From Alphaproteobacteria bacterium (GTDB taxonomy: Bacteria; Pseudomonadota; Alphaproteobacteria; Caulobacterales; Caulobacteraceae), in NCBI GenBank assembly GCA_018821435.1, contig JAHJME010000008.1, positions 61,449-125,448 of the forward strand: a DNA stretch of 64,000 nt, in the 5' to 3' direction. This document shows positions 36,786 to 44,330 of this stretch, in pieces (positions within the stretch are counted from its first letter, which is position 1; every line of letters begins with the position of its first letter). The position numbers and the translations under genes were made by a program. The notes below the pieces were generated by a model. The model was not told the DNA's origin. It ran no database searches and worked only from the letters and a program-made list of their open reading frames with translations.

Positions 36786-37363
36786 GCGGTGCGCCCATTC
36801 TTGAGAGAATACCTATCGTTAGGACTCTGGCGGTTTGCACGAGGGAGTCAAGGCGGGACGCCCGCATAGAACTTACGTGGCAAATTGGATTCGCGCTGCT
36901 TTCTGTATTTATAGTCGGACTTATAGTTCTGCTGACTAAGCCCCCTGCGAAGTTTCTCGAACAAATGTATCCGCTCATTAGTCGTGGAGAGCTTATGGTG
37001 TATGCGGCATCGCTTTGCGGCGCTGCATTGTATGTATTGCGCCACAATATCAGAGCGCCGATGCCGGACGTCTTGCGGTCAAAAGTTACATCCATTGGTA
37101 ATCTGACTGTCTGGACGGCCCTTATAATGTTTCTGGCAGTTTCGGCGTATATAATTCGAAAGATGAGTGACCTTCATCATATCGCGATGAATGATGGCCT
37201 AATCTATGGCTTGTCTTGGGTTTTACTGACCCTATCTGTTGTAATTTCTTACGTAATATTTGCTCTGAAACACTCGCTTGCCTCAGGCTATACGATGGCC
37301 GCCCGCGAACAAGCGGAAGACTTCTCGGAAAAGTGGCGCAGGGAGGCGGGAGATGGCGATTGA
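36782..37363 (+). CDS. Four-helix membrane protein of unknown function
   Basis: A 193-residue protein with four predicted transmembrane helices: residues ~34-53 (FALLSVFIVGLIVLL), ~70-86, ~106-127 (TALIMFLAVSAYII) and ~139-163 (LSWVLLTLSVVISYVIFAL). The C-terminal ~25 residues are charged and probably cytoplasmic. I do not recognise the family. It overlaps the methylase gene by 4 bp upstream and the DGQHR gene by 11 bp downstream, so all three are made together. By analogy with other defence modules it could be a membrane effector or tether; this is speculation from context. Confidence 0.75.
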   Translation: MSGAPILERIPIVRTLAVCTRESRRDARIELTWQIGFALLSVFIVGLIVLLTKPPAKFLEQMYPLISRGELMVYAASLCGAALYVLRHNIRAPMPDVLRSKVTSIGNLTVWTALIMFLAVSAYIIRKMSDLHHIAMNDGLIYGLSWVLLTLSVVISYVIFALKHSLASGYTMAAREQAEDFSEKWRREAGDGD

Positions 37364-38528
37364 GACGCGAGAGCCTCCGCTTGATCTCGATAACAATGAA
37401 GTTTCAATCGTCGCATTAAAAGCGACGCAGCCAATCGGCGATTTGTATATCGGATCGGTTCCGTCAGATCTTTTGATCCGGATAACTGACTTTGATGTTC
37501 GACGTAAAATTGAAGCAGAGAGAGATGTTGAAAGATATCTCGGTATTCAGCGTCCATTGGATGACAGTCGGGTTAGGCAACTCAATAAGTATGTAAATTT
37601 CGTAGATGCAACATTCCCAACTGCTTGCATCCTAGCTGTTGATGCGGAGTACGCGTCTTACGACGAGGGCGCACGAACTTTGATCCTCCGAAACTATCGG
37701 GAGGGGGACGAAGTCCCGAGTCGGGCGATCCGCTATATCGCGCGTGTGCTTGACGGCCAGCACCGCATTGCCGGCCTAAGAGAATTTCGAGGGCCAACCT
37801 TTGAGGTTCCAGTCGTCTTTTTTGTGGGCGCAGATATCGCCGAGCAGGCGAACATATTTTCTACAGTTAATCTTGAGCAGAACAAGGTTGGCCGTAGCTT
37901 GGCTTATGATCTATTTGCGCTCGCGAAGACTAGGAGCCCTCAGCGCCTCTGCCATGAAATGGCGGTCGCCTTCGATGCGGATCCCAGGAGCCCGTTTTAT
38001 CAGAGGATTAAGCGGTTGGGTGTGGCGACGCCTGGTCGATATCGCGAGCGGCTGTCGCAGGCCCAGTTTGTCGAAGCCATAATGCGGCTGATCACGAGGG
38101 AAGAGAAGGTCGACCGGGATATCCTATTGAGGGGAGGGTCCCTTCCTAGGCCGGAAGCCAAGGAACTGGAGCGTTGTATATTCCGTGGGATGTTTGTTGA
38201 CGGGCGAGACATGGAAATTGCTCGCTCAGTGGATGCCTACTTTCGGGCTGTAAGAGATCGTTGGCCGGAAGCGTGGAATGCCGGCGGTGCTGGCGATGTG
38301 CTTAACAAGACGAATGGCTTCAGAGCGCTCATGCGGCTGCTTCGCAAGATTTATAATTACAAGTATGGGCCGAATGACGTCATTCAGTATGAAGACGTGC
38401 TAAAGATTCTCACGAGGTCCAAAATATTGGACGACCAGTTTACTACGGAAAATTACAAGCCAGGAACCTCTGGTGAAACGCAACTTTATCGTGATCTTCG
38501 GGACACGTGCGGTCTTCCTGAAGATTAA
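37353..38528 (+). CDS. DGQHR-domain (DndB-like) protein
   Basis: A 391-residue protein with the hallmark VLDGQHRIAGLREF (DGQHR at residues 134-138), preceded by YLGIQRPLDDSRVRQLNKYV and followed by IFSTVNLEQNKVGRSLAYDL, all diagnostic of the DGQHR family. DndB, the best-known member, regulates DNA phosphorothioation operons. The motif resembles the ERR/HHR box of ParB-like folds, so a nucleotide- or DNA-linked activity is plausible. No dnd sulfur-transfer genes are here. The start at 37353 has GGGAGG upstream and overlaps the membrane gene by 11 bp. Role in this operon is inferred, not known. Confidence 0.85.
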   Translation: MAIETREPPLDLDNNEVSIVALKATQPIGDLYIGSVPSDLLIRITDFDVRRKIEAERDVERYLGIQRPLDDSRVRQLNKYVNFVDATFPTACILAVDAEYASYDEGARTLILRNYREGDEVPSRAIRYIARVLDGQHRIAGLREFRGPTFEVPVVFFVGADIAEQANIFSTVNLEQNKVGRSLAYDLFALAKTRSPQRLCHEMAVAFDADPRSPFYQRIKRLGVATPGRYRERLSQAQFVEAIMRLITREEKVDRDILLRGGSLPRPEAKELERCIFRGMFVDGRDMEIARSVDAYFRAVRDRWPEAWNAGGAGDVLNKTNGFRALMRLLRKIYNYKYGPNDVIQYEDVLKILTRSKILDDQFTTENYKPGTSGETQLYRDLRDTCGLPED

Positions 38529-38648
38529 TCAACACGATCACTGGGGCTGGCGCGCATGCTCAGGTTCGGTTAGGATTATTTCTGAGACAACAGTAGCCAT
38601 AGGCCGGGTTGTGTTGGCTGATGGTGCTGCGGAATTTCGCATCCGCCG

Positions 38649-38749
38649 TCCACTGCAGCCTACCAGCCTGGCGCCGCAATCGGGTCAAGGACCGGGCTCC
38701 GCCCGGCCGCGCGGCGGCGAAGGGGGCGGGCACGCTCCGCGCCCGGACT
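38649..38749 (+). repeat. Direct repeat, copy A
   Basis: About 100 bp, beginning GTCCACTGCAGCC and ending GCGCCCGGACT, containing GGGTCAAGGACCGGGCT and a short inverted core (CCGGGC/GCCCGG). A second copy in the same orientation is at 39409-39537. It lies at the right edge of the AT-rich island. Confidence 0.8.
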
Positions 38750-38768
38750 GGAAGCGCCAACGCTGGCC

Positions 38769-39299
38769 TTACAGCCGTATCCAAGCCTCCGCCTCCACCG
38801 GCCAGCGCTCCACGTAGATGACGTCGCCGTGATGGTCCGCGTACACGCCGACGGAGGGCAGCTTCCCACAGGCGCATCGCCAGAACCCGGCGCGTTGAAG
38901 CTCTTCGAGGGTCCAGCCATCGAACGCGCGACATATCCCGGCCGGGAACCAGATGCGTTCATTGCCGCACTTGCAGTGACAGCGGAATGAGCCGCGCCCA
39001 CCGCTGCGAACTTCGCCCAGCGTGCGGGGAAAGCGCGGCCAAGGCCTGCTGAAATCCACGTCGGGAACCACGACCTTGCGCCGGTGATCCGGCTCCCCGA
39101 CCTGCCCGAGAACCCGCCAGCCGCCGCGAATGCGCTCGATCTCGAAATAGGCATCCAGGGCATCGACGAACGGGACCTCGTGCGGTTGGAACCACACCCA
39201 GGGGCGACCGCGCGACCCCGGCCTCAGAAACCAGATGTCGAGGCCCGGCCCTCGGACCGACAACCGCTCAAGCTTCACGACCTGAACCTCGCGAGCCAC
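38769..39299 (-). CDS. Hypothetical protein with zinc-ribbon-like cysteines
   Basis: A 176-residue protein I do not recognise. The C-terminal half has CHCKCGNERIWF, then ICRAF, then WRCACGKLPSVG, a cysteine arrangement suited to one zinc site. The N-terminal half is rich in aromatic residues (IWFLRPGSRGRPWVWF). The start is a GTG at 39299 with GGAG about 8 bases upstream, which supports it being real. It is bracketed by the two direct repeats and runs opposite to both flanking genes. Confidence 0.6.
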   Translation of the reverse strand: MAREVQVVKLERLSVRGPGLDIWFLRPGSRGRPWVWFQPHEVPFVDALDAYFEIERIRGGWRVLGQVGEPDHRRKVVVPDVDFSRPWPRFPRTLGEVRSGGRGSFRCHCKCGNERIWFPAGICRAFDGWTLEELQRAGFWRCACGKLPSVGVYADHHGDVIYVERWPVEAEAWIRL

Positions 39300-39408
39300 C
39301 CGCTATCTCCGAACCCCGGCGACGCGTACCGCGCCGGCTGGATGTTCGCAATATGTTCTCATAACCTCGGCGATAGGCGCGCATCCCCCGGATGCCACCC
39401 CGCCTTAA

Positions 39409-39537
39409 GTCCACGGCAGCCCATCGGCCCGGCGCCGCAGCCGGGTCAAGGACCGGGCTAAGCCCGGCCGCGCGGCGGTTCGCGCTAGCGCGTTCTTGAG
39501 GCGGCGAAGGGGGCGGGCACGCTCCGCGCCCCGGACT
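39409..39537 (+). repeat. Direct repeat, copy B with internal insertion
   Basis: This matches copy A at 38649-38749 through GGGTCAAGGACCGGGCT and GGCGGCGAAGGGGGCGGGCA, but carries about 26 extra bases (39479-39504) built around the palindrome CGCGCTAGCGCG. It lies in the 322-bp gap before the PLD-like gene; nothing else was recognised in that gap. Confidence 0.8.
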
Positions 39538-39621
39538 TGCTCCCCACACCCACACCAAACATGGCCAAATCCAAACAATCGCGTCACGCCCCCTCCAGCG
39601 GCGCGGCGCACACCCCACCGG

Positions 39622-40761
39622 GTGAACCCGATCCCGCTCGCCCTGGCCGCCCTGACCCTCGCCCCCTCGGCCGCCGCCCAACCCGCGCCCGCCGCCGTCC
39701 CGCCCGAAGTCCACTTCGGCGGCCCGGACCAACCCCCCGGCGCGCTCCGCGACCTGCTCAGGGCCAAGGTCGACGCCGCGCCGCCGGGCAGCGAGATCGT
39801 CTGGGCCACCTACTACTTTCGCGACCAGGACCTGGCCGAGCGCCTGGTGGCCGCCCAGCGCCGGGGCGTGCGCGTGCGCGTGCGGATCGAGGGCCGGCCG
39901 CGACGCGAGCGCGCCAACGACCAGGTGATCGCGACCTTGCGGGCGGGCCTGGGCGACGGGCTGCGCGTGCATCGCCCCTGGCTGGGGCTGGGTCACCTGC
40001 ACGCCAAGGTCTACGCCTTCTCCGGCCCCCGCCCGGAGGTGCTGATCGGCTCGTTCAACCCCTCCGGCGACCAGGCGGCCGACCCGGCGGTGCTCGCCGA
40101 CATCGGCGACCAGGACCGGGGCGAGAACCTGCTGGTGGGCTTCCAGGATCCGGCGGCGGCCGCGGCGCTGCGCCGGCACGCCGAGCGCCTGTGGACGGGG
40201 GAGGCGAACCGCTTCCATCTGGGCGACAACCGGCCGGTCGATCTGGTCTCGGTGCGCTTCTACTATTTCCCGCGGTTCAGCCCGCGCGTGGTCGAGCGGC
40301 GCCTGGCGCGGCTGCGGCCCGGCGACCGGGTGCAGGCGGCGGTCTCGCACATGGACGACGGACCGTTCGCCCGCGAGCTGGCCAAGGCCGCGCGGCGGGG
40401 CGTGCGCGTCGACGTCGTGGTCCACGACACCGCGCGTCGGGTCCCGCCGGCCGTGGTGCGGGACCTGGACGCGGCCGGCGCCAGCATCCGCCGCTACTGC
40501 ACGCCCGAGCGCCTGCCGATGCACGCCAAGTTCGTGCTCATCGAGCGGGGCGGCCAGCGCTCCTCCTGGTTCGGCAGCCTGAACTACACGGCGAAGTCCC
40601 AGCTGCTGAACACCGAGGTCCTGGCGCGCAGCACCCAGCCCCGGCTGGTGGCCGGGCTGGAGTCCCGGTTCCGCACCATCGCCGACACCGCCGCCCGGAC
40701 CCCCGACTGCGGCGCGGGTCGCAGGATCGCCAGCGCCGGGGCGGGCGGCGAGGGCCGCTAG
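39622..40761 (+). CDS. Secreted phospholipase D-like domain protein
   Basis: A 379-residue protein starting at a GTG with a signal peptide (PIPLALAALTLAPSAAAQP), so exported. Two PLD-type repeats are visible: HLHAKVYAF with GSFNPSGDQ (His127, Lys129) and MHAKFVLIE with GSLNYTAKS (His301, Lys303). In both the usual aspartate of HxKx4D is replaced, by Ser134 and Glu308. His and Lys are kept, so phosphodiesterase or nuclease activity is possible. Upstream frame extension lacks family features. Substrate unknown. Confidence 0.8.
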   Translation: MNPIPLALAALTLAPSAAAQPAPAAVPPEVHFGGPDQPPGALRDLLRAKVDAAPPGSEIVWATYYFRDQDLAERLVAAQRRGVRVRVRIEGRPRRERANDQVIATLRAGLGDGLRVHRPWLGLGHLHAKVYAFSGPRPEVLIGSFNPSGDQAADPAVLADIGDQDRGENLLVGFQDPAAAAALRRHAERLWTGEANRFHLGDNRPVDLVSVRFYYFPRFSPRVVERRLARLRPGDRVQAAVSHMDDGPFARELAKAARRGVRVDVVVHDTARRVPPAVVRDLDAAGASIRRYCTPERLPMHAKFVLIERGGQRSSWFGSLNYTAKSQLLNTEVLARSTQPRLVAGLESRFRTIADTAARTPDCGAGRRIASAGAGGEGR

Positions 40762-40780
40762 CCGGTGCCGGCGCGTGGGA

Positions 40781-41383
40781 TCAGGCCACCACCGCCCGCC
40801 GACGCCGCAACGCCGTCCCCGCCAGGCCAAACCCGGCAATCATCAGCGCCCAGGTCGCGGGTTCGGGAATCGCGCCCGGATCGGCGAGCGTGGTCGCCGT
40901 CCACGTCCCGACCGCAGGGTAGCTCTCCGCGAAGGAGTAGAAATTCAGGGAAATGCCGATGTTGTGGACCGCGGAGTCGCTCGTATAGGCCGCGTATCCC
41001 CCGAACTGCCCCTGCAGATTGTTGGCGGTGGAGAGGTCGATCGCGGTCTGGCTGTCAGGGTTGATCGTCGCCGAGACGCGCCAGTTGACGATCTGGCCCG
41101 CGCCGTTGGTGGCGAACAGGGTCCGCGACGACGCGAAGGGCGCGCTCAGGGTGTGGACGCCGTCGGAGATCGTGAACGACAGCCACGACACCGCCCCGGA
41201 GAAGTTGGCGCCCAGCGGGTCGGCCAGCTCGATCGTCGCGGTGAGGCGGTCGCCGAACGGTTCGGTCCCGCCCCGGAACGTGAAATCGGCGCCCACATAG
41301 GTCAGCACCGTCGTCGCCGCGGCGGGCGAGGCGATGGTCACGGCGGCGAGGGCCGCGAAGGCGATCGTCTTCAACGTGTTCAT
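40781..41383 (-). CDS. PEPxxWA-type PEP-CTERM protein
   Basis: A 200-residue exported protein with a signal peptide (LKTIAFAALAAVTIASPAAA) and a C-terminal sorting signal: PEPATWA at residues 173-179, then a hydrophobic helix (LMIAGFGLAGTAL) and an RRRR cluster. This is the alphaproteobacterial variant of PEP-CTERM, expected to be processed by an exosortase and moved to the cell surface. The middle is a beta-sandwich-like domain of unknown role. No exosortase gene is in the window. Confidence 0.85.
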   Translation of the reverse strand: MNTLKTIAFAALAAVTIASPAAATTVLTYVGADFTFRGGTEPFGDRLTATIELADPLGANFSGAVSWLSFTISDGVHTLSAPFASSRTLFATNGAGQIVNWRVSATINPDSQTAIDLSTANNLQGQFGGYAAYTSDSAVHNIGISLNFYSFAESYPAVGTWTATTLADPGAIPEPATWALMIAGFGLAGTALRRRRAVVA

Positions 41384-41563
41384 GCAGATCTCCTGGGTCG
41401 GCCGCCGTCGGCCACGTGAACGCGGCCAAGCTAGACCGCCGGCGCCGCCGCCGTGAGGACACAGGGTCTCAAAGGCGGACTCTGCGTCTCACGCGTCGAT
41501 TTGCGACGCGGGCGCGGCGCGCTACGTCCGTTCCTGACGCACCGCCGTGTTTCACTCCTCCCC

Positions 41564-42163
41564 ATGTCCGAGGCCGACGTCACGATCTCCCGCGAGGAGC
41601 AGATGCTGGGGGAGCTCGCCGAGCTGGACCTGGCGCTGGCCAAGCGCGTCCACGCCAAGGCGATGACCGCCGAGGAGCCGGACCAGATCAATGCGTTCAG
41701 CCGCACCTACCAGCGCATCGCGCGCTCGGTGCGCCAGAGCCTGATCGCCAAGGCCAAGCTGGCCCGCGAGCGCGAGGCGGCCGCCGCCCGGCGGCGCAGC
41801 CTCGACCTGCTTGACGGGTTCGGCGACGGCTTCGGCGGGCGTTTCGATCCCCGGTTCGCGTCGCGGCCGCCTGCGCCGTCCCGGGCGTCGCGCGACCTCG
41901 CGGCCCAGGCCGTGCGGATCGGCGAGACCTTCGCCGCGGTTCGTCCCCTGGTGGAGCGGGAGCGTCCCGACTACGACGAGACCGACGACCTGGAGATCCA
42001 TACGATCCTCCGTGAGCTCGCCGAGTACGACGACTTCGTGGAGGTCCCGGTCGCTGTCCTGGTCGACCGCGTCCTGGAGATCCTGGACTATCCCGCCGCC
42101 GGCGCGGCAGCCCTCCCGGCCGAGGCCGAACCCAGCGACCCCCCGGTCCACGACACCGCCTGA
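41564..42163 (+). CDS. Hypothetical protein
   Basis: A 199-residue protein with no recognised domain. The N-terminal half is helical and charged (EEQMLGELAELDLALAKRVH, QRIARSVRQSLIAKAKLARE), compatible with a coiled coil; the middle is low-complexity; the C-terminus is acidic. No signal peptide or membrane helix. It ends 13 bp from the tail of the HWE kinase gene, convergent. The start at 41564 is preferred over an upstream one whose product lacks coherent sequence. Confidence 0.65.
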   Translation: MSEADVTISREEQMLGELAELDLALAKRVHAKAMTAEEPDQINAFSRTYQRIARSVRQSLIAKAKLAREREAAAARRRSLDLLDGFGDGFGGRFDPRFASRPPAPSRASRDLAAQAVRIGETFAAVRPLVERERPDYDETDDLEIHTILRELAEYDDFVEVPVAVLVDRVLEILDYPAAGAAALPAEAEPSDPPVHDTA

Positions 42164-42176
42164 CCGGCGACGCTCC

Positions 42177-43139
42177 CTAGAGATCGAACCCCGCGCGCCA
42201 GCGGGCGCCTTCGGGCGGCAGGCTCAGGTCCGCCGTCGCCCCCGGCTGCGCCGCCAGCGCCCGGGTCAGCAACCGGTTGCCGAATCCGCGCCGCCCGCCG
42301 GGCCCCGGCGCCGGCCCGCCCGTCTCGGTCCAGTCCAGCGTCAGCCGTCGCCGGCCGGCGGTCTCGTCCACGCGCCAGATCAGCCGCACCCGACCGTCAG
42401 GGCCTGACAGCGCACCGTGCTTGGCGGCGTTGGTGGCCAGTTCGTGCAGGCACAGGCTGAGCGCCACCGCCGCCTCGGGCGCGACGGTCACCGGCGGGCC
42501 GTCCAGGGTCAGGCGATCGGCGGGGGCGGGGCGGAAGGGCGCCAGGGCGCGGGCGGCCAGGGCTTCCAGCGTCACCTCGCGCCAGCCGGCGTCCACCAGC
42601 ACGTCGTGCGCGTCGGACAGGGCGGCCAGCCGCGCGGCGAAGTCGTGGCGCGCCGCCTCGGTGTCGGTGGCGCCCCGCAAGGTCTGGTCGGCCAGGGATT
42701 GCACCACGGCCAGGGTGTTCTTGACCCGGTGATGCAGCTCCAGCTTCAGCAGCCGCTCGCCCTCGCGCGCCGCCATCTCCCGCGTCAGGGCCGAGCGCAG
42801 CAGGGTCACCACCCAGATCACGAAGCTGCTGGAGGCCAGGAAGAAGGCGACGCCCAGCACCAGCCGGCGCGCCGCGATCGGGTCGGCCTGCGGCTCCAGC
42901 AGCGTCACCCCGCCAGCCGCGAGCGCCAGCATGCACGCCACGCCCGAGACCCAGCCGCCCAGCACCGTGGCCACCAGCACTGCCAGCACGAAGGCCGCGA
43001 ACGGCGCGCCCAGGCCGATCCAGATCGCCAGCGCCAGCCGGATGCCCAGGGCCAGGGCGGCCAGCGCCAGGCCCAGCGCGATCCGCGCCGCCGGGCTGCG
43101 CGGCTGTCCCGCGATCCGCCGCACCAGGAAATCGGTCAC
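42177..43139 (-). CDS. HWE-family sensor histidine kinase, membrane-bound
   Basis: A kinase of about 320 residues. Four N-terminal hydrophobic helices form a membrane domain (ALGLALAALALGIRLALAIW and following). The catalytic half has LKLELHHRVKNTLAVVQSLA with the phospho-acceptor histidine, LCLHELATNAAKHGALS (N box) and DWTETGGP, the HWE signature. HWE kinases feed the general stress response and light/stress pathways in alphaproteobacteria. No response regulator is adjacent. The start is uncertain: a GTG at 43139 has AGGGGG upstream; GTG at 43211 is the longest option. Confidence 0.87.
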   Translation of the reverse strand: MTDFLVRRIAGQPRSPAARIALGLALAALALGIRLALAIWIGLGAPFAAFVLAVLVATVLGGWVSGVACMLALAAGGVTLLEPQADPIAARRLVLGVAFFLASSSFVIWVVTLLRSALTREMAAREGERLLKLELHHRVKNTLAVVQSLADQTLRGATDTEAARHDFAARLAALSDAHDVLVDAGWREVTLEALAARALAPFRPAPADRLTLDGPPVTVAPEAAVALSLCLHELATNAAKHGALSGPDGRVRLIWRVDETAGRRRLTLDWTETGGPAPGPGGRRGFGNRLLTRALAAQPGATADLSLPPEGARWRAGFDL

Positions 43140-43244
43140 CGCCACGCCCCCTGGGCTCACACACCGGTGATACCCGGAAACCTGTTTAGGCGACGGCCGC
43201 GCCTTGTACACCCCGACGCGGCGCCGCAGGTCGGGCGCGCGGGG

Positions 43245-43991
43245 CTACATCCCCACCCAGGCGCCGCCGTTGGCGTGGATCACCTGGCCCTGCACGAACC
43301 TCGCCGCCGGACTGAGCAGGAACTCCACCACCGCCGCATAGTCCGCGCCTTCGGTCAGTCGCCCCGACGGATTGGCCCGCGCGCCGCGCTCCAGCACCCG
43401 GTCGGCGGCGTCCTGGCCGCCCGCCATCCGCGCCACCGAGGTGGTCGCCACCAGCCCCGGCGCCACGGCGTTGATGGTGATCCCGCGCGGCGCCAGCTCG
43501 GGCACCAGATAGCGGATCAGGCTCTCGGCCAGCGCCTTGCCGGCGCCCAGGGCGGCGTAGTTGGCCAGGCTGGTCCGCGCCCCGGCGCTGGAGATGAAGA
43601 CCACGCCGCTGCCCCGCGCCAACTGGGGCAGGGCGCTCTGCACCAGGTACAGCAGCGACAGCCCGTTGGTCTGGATCGCGCGGGTGAAGGCGCCCAGGTC
43701 CGCCTCCAGCAGCGCCGTCGGATAGATGGCCGCCGCGCTATGGACGATGTGCAGCGGCCCGTCGCCCAGGCCCGCCGTCGCCGCCGTCAGCGCCGCCGCG
43801 CCCTGCGGATCGCCGACGTCGGCCTGCACCGCGCGCACCTCGGCGCCCTGGCCCCGCAGATGGGCGACGGCCGCCTGCGCCGCCTCCGCGTCGTTCAGCC
43901 AGCCCAGGACCAGCGGCTCGCCGCGCGGCGCCAGGTGTTCGGCGATGGCCAGGCCAATGCCCTTGGTCCCGCCGGTGATCAGGATGGTCAT
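43245..43991 (-). CDS. SDR oxidoreductase with Y-x6-K (enoyl-ACP reductase FabL/FabI-like) active site
   Basis: A 248-residue short-chain dehydrogenase/reductase. ILITGGTKGIGLAIAEHL is the NAD(P) motif. The active site is NYAALGAGKALAESL, with Tyr145 and Lys152 separated by six residues instead of the usual three; this spacing is the mark of enoyl-ACP reductases FabI and FabL. The C-terminal VQGQVIHANGGAWVG is normal. GGAGGA lies upstream of the ATG. It could reduce an enoyl thioester, but classical SDR substrates are not excluded. Confidence 0.85.
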   Translation of the reverse strand: MTILITGGTKGIGLAIAEHLAPRGEPLVLGWLNDAEAAQAAVAHLRGQGAEVRAVQADVGDPQGAAALTAATAGLGDGPLHIVHSAAAIYPTALLEADLGAFTRAIQTNGLSLLYLVQSALPQLARGSGVVFISSAGARTSLANYAALGAGKALAESLIRYLVPELAPRGITINAVAPGLVATTSVARMAGGQDAADRVLERGARANPSGRLTEGADYAAVVEFLLSPAARFVQGQVIHANGGAWVGM

Positions 43992-44175
43992 GGATGCGTC
44001 CTCCCGGCCCCTGTCCCCGGAGCCTTCGGCCGCACCCTAGCCCGCTTCGCCCCGCCTTGGCCGTCATTCATCCCCAGTTCAGCCGCCGGCCCGCAATCTC
44101 CTGCCATCGACGGTCGTCGCTCTCCCGTCCCTCGAAACGGCGACCGAAGATGTAACAACGACACGCAAACCAAGG

Positions 44176-44209
44176 CGGCGCGTCACCCCTCCCGGTGGCG
44201 CGCCGTTTT
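44176..44209 (+). terminator. Terminator-like hairpin without an assigned gene
   Basis: A 12-bp stem with one G-T pair (44176-44187 with 44194-44205) and a 6-base loop is followed by TTTT. It lies in the 339-bp gap between the SDR and the TSP3-like gene; no ORF with a start is visible upstream on the plus strand. It could end a small RNA or be an attenuator in the leader of the next gene. Confidence 0.6.
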
Positions 44210-44238
44210 GCTGTGCCCGGGCGGCCACGGCCAAGCCC

Positions 44239-44288
44239 GTTCAGGCAGGTGAAGCGAACCTGAACGCGCGGCCCCGACCCCGTTCAGG
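44239..44288 (+). promoter_or_regulatory. Repeated GTTCAGG boxes upstream of a secreted-protein gene
   Basis: GTTCAGG occurs at 44239-44245 and 44282-44288, and its inverse CCTGAAC at 44259-44265. A related GTTCAGC is at 44077-44083. The boxes end 42 bp before the ATG at 44331, a place where an activator or repressor could act. No binding protein can be named. Confidence 0.4.
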
Positions 44289-44330
44289 CTGGCCCCGCTA
44301 CCTTGGGGTCAACGCTTGAAGGAGACCCAC

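Larger units (their letters stand above)
35826..38640. other. AT-rich genomic island (putative defence/epigenetic module)
   Basis: Base and codon use change sharply just after parC and return to the GC-rich background before the repeat at 38649. Inside, codons such as ATA, AGA, TTA and GTA are frequent and A/T runs are common, unlike any neighbour. It holds three overlapping genes on one strand. No integrase, transposase, tRNA or convincing terminal repeats are visible, so the mode of entry is unknown. Boundaries are approximate. Confidence 0.75.

Noticed and set aside
36782..37363. The four-TM protein as a holin
   Set aside because: No lysis genes are nearby and the length and topology do not match common holin classes.
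35955..38528. A classical restriction-modification system
   Set aside because: Neither the membrane protein nor the DGQHR protein shows a nuclease motif, so only the modification half is visible.
35929..38614. GGTTGTGT at 35929-35936 and 38607-38614 as a target-site duplication flanking the AT-rich island
   Set aside because: Eight bases without recognisable inverted ends or a recombinase is too little; a chance match over 2.7 kb is likely.
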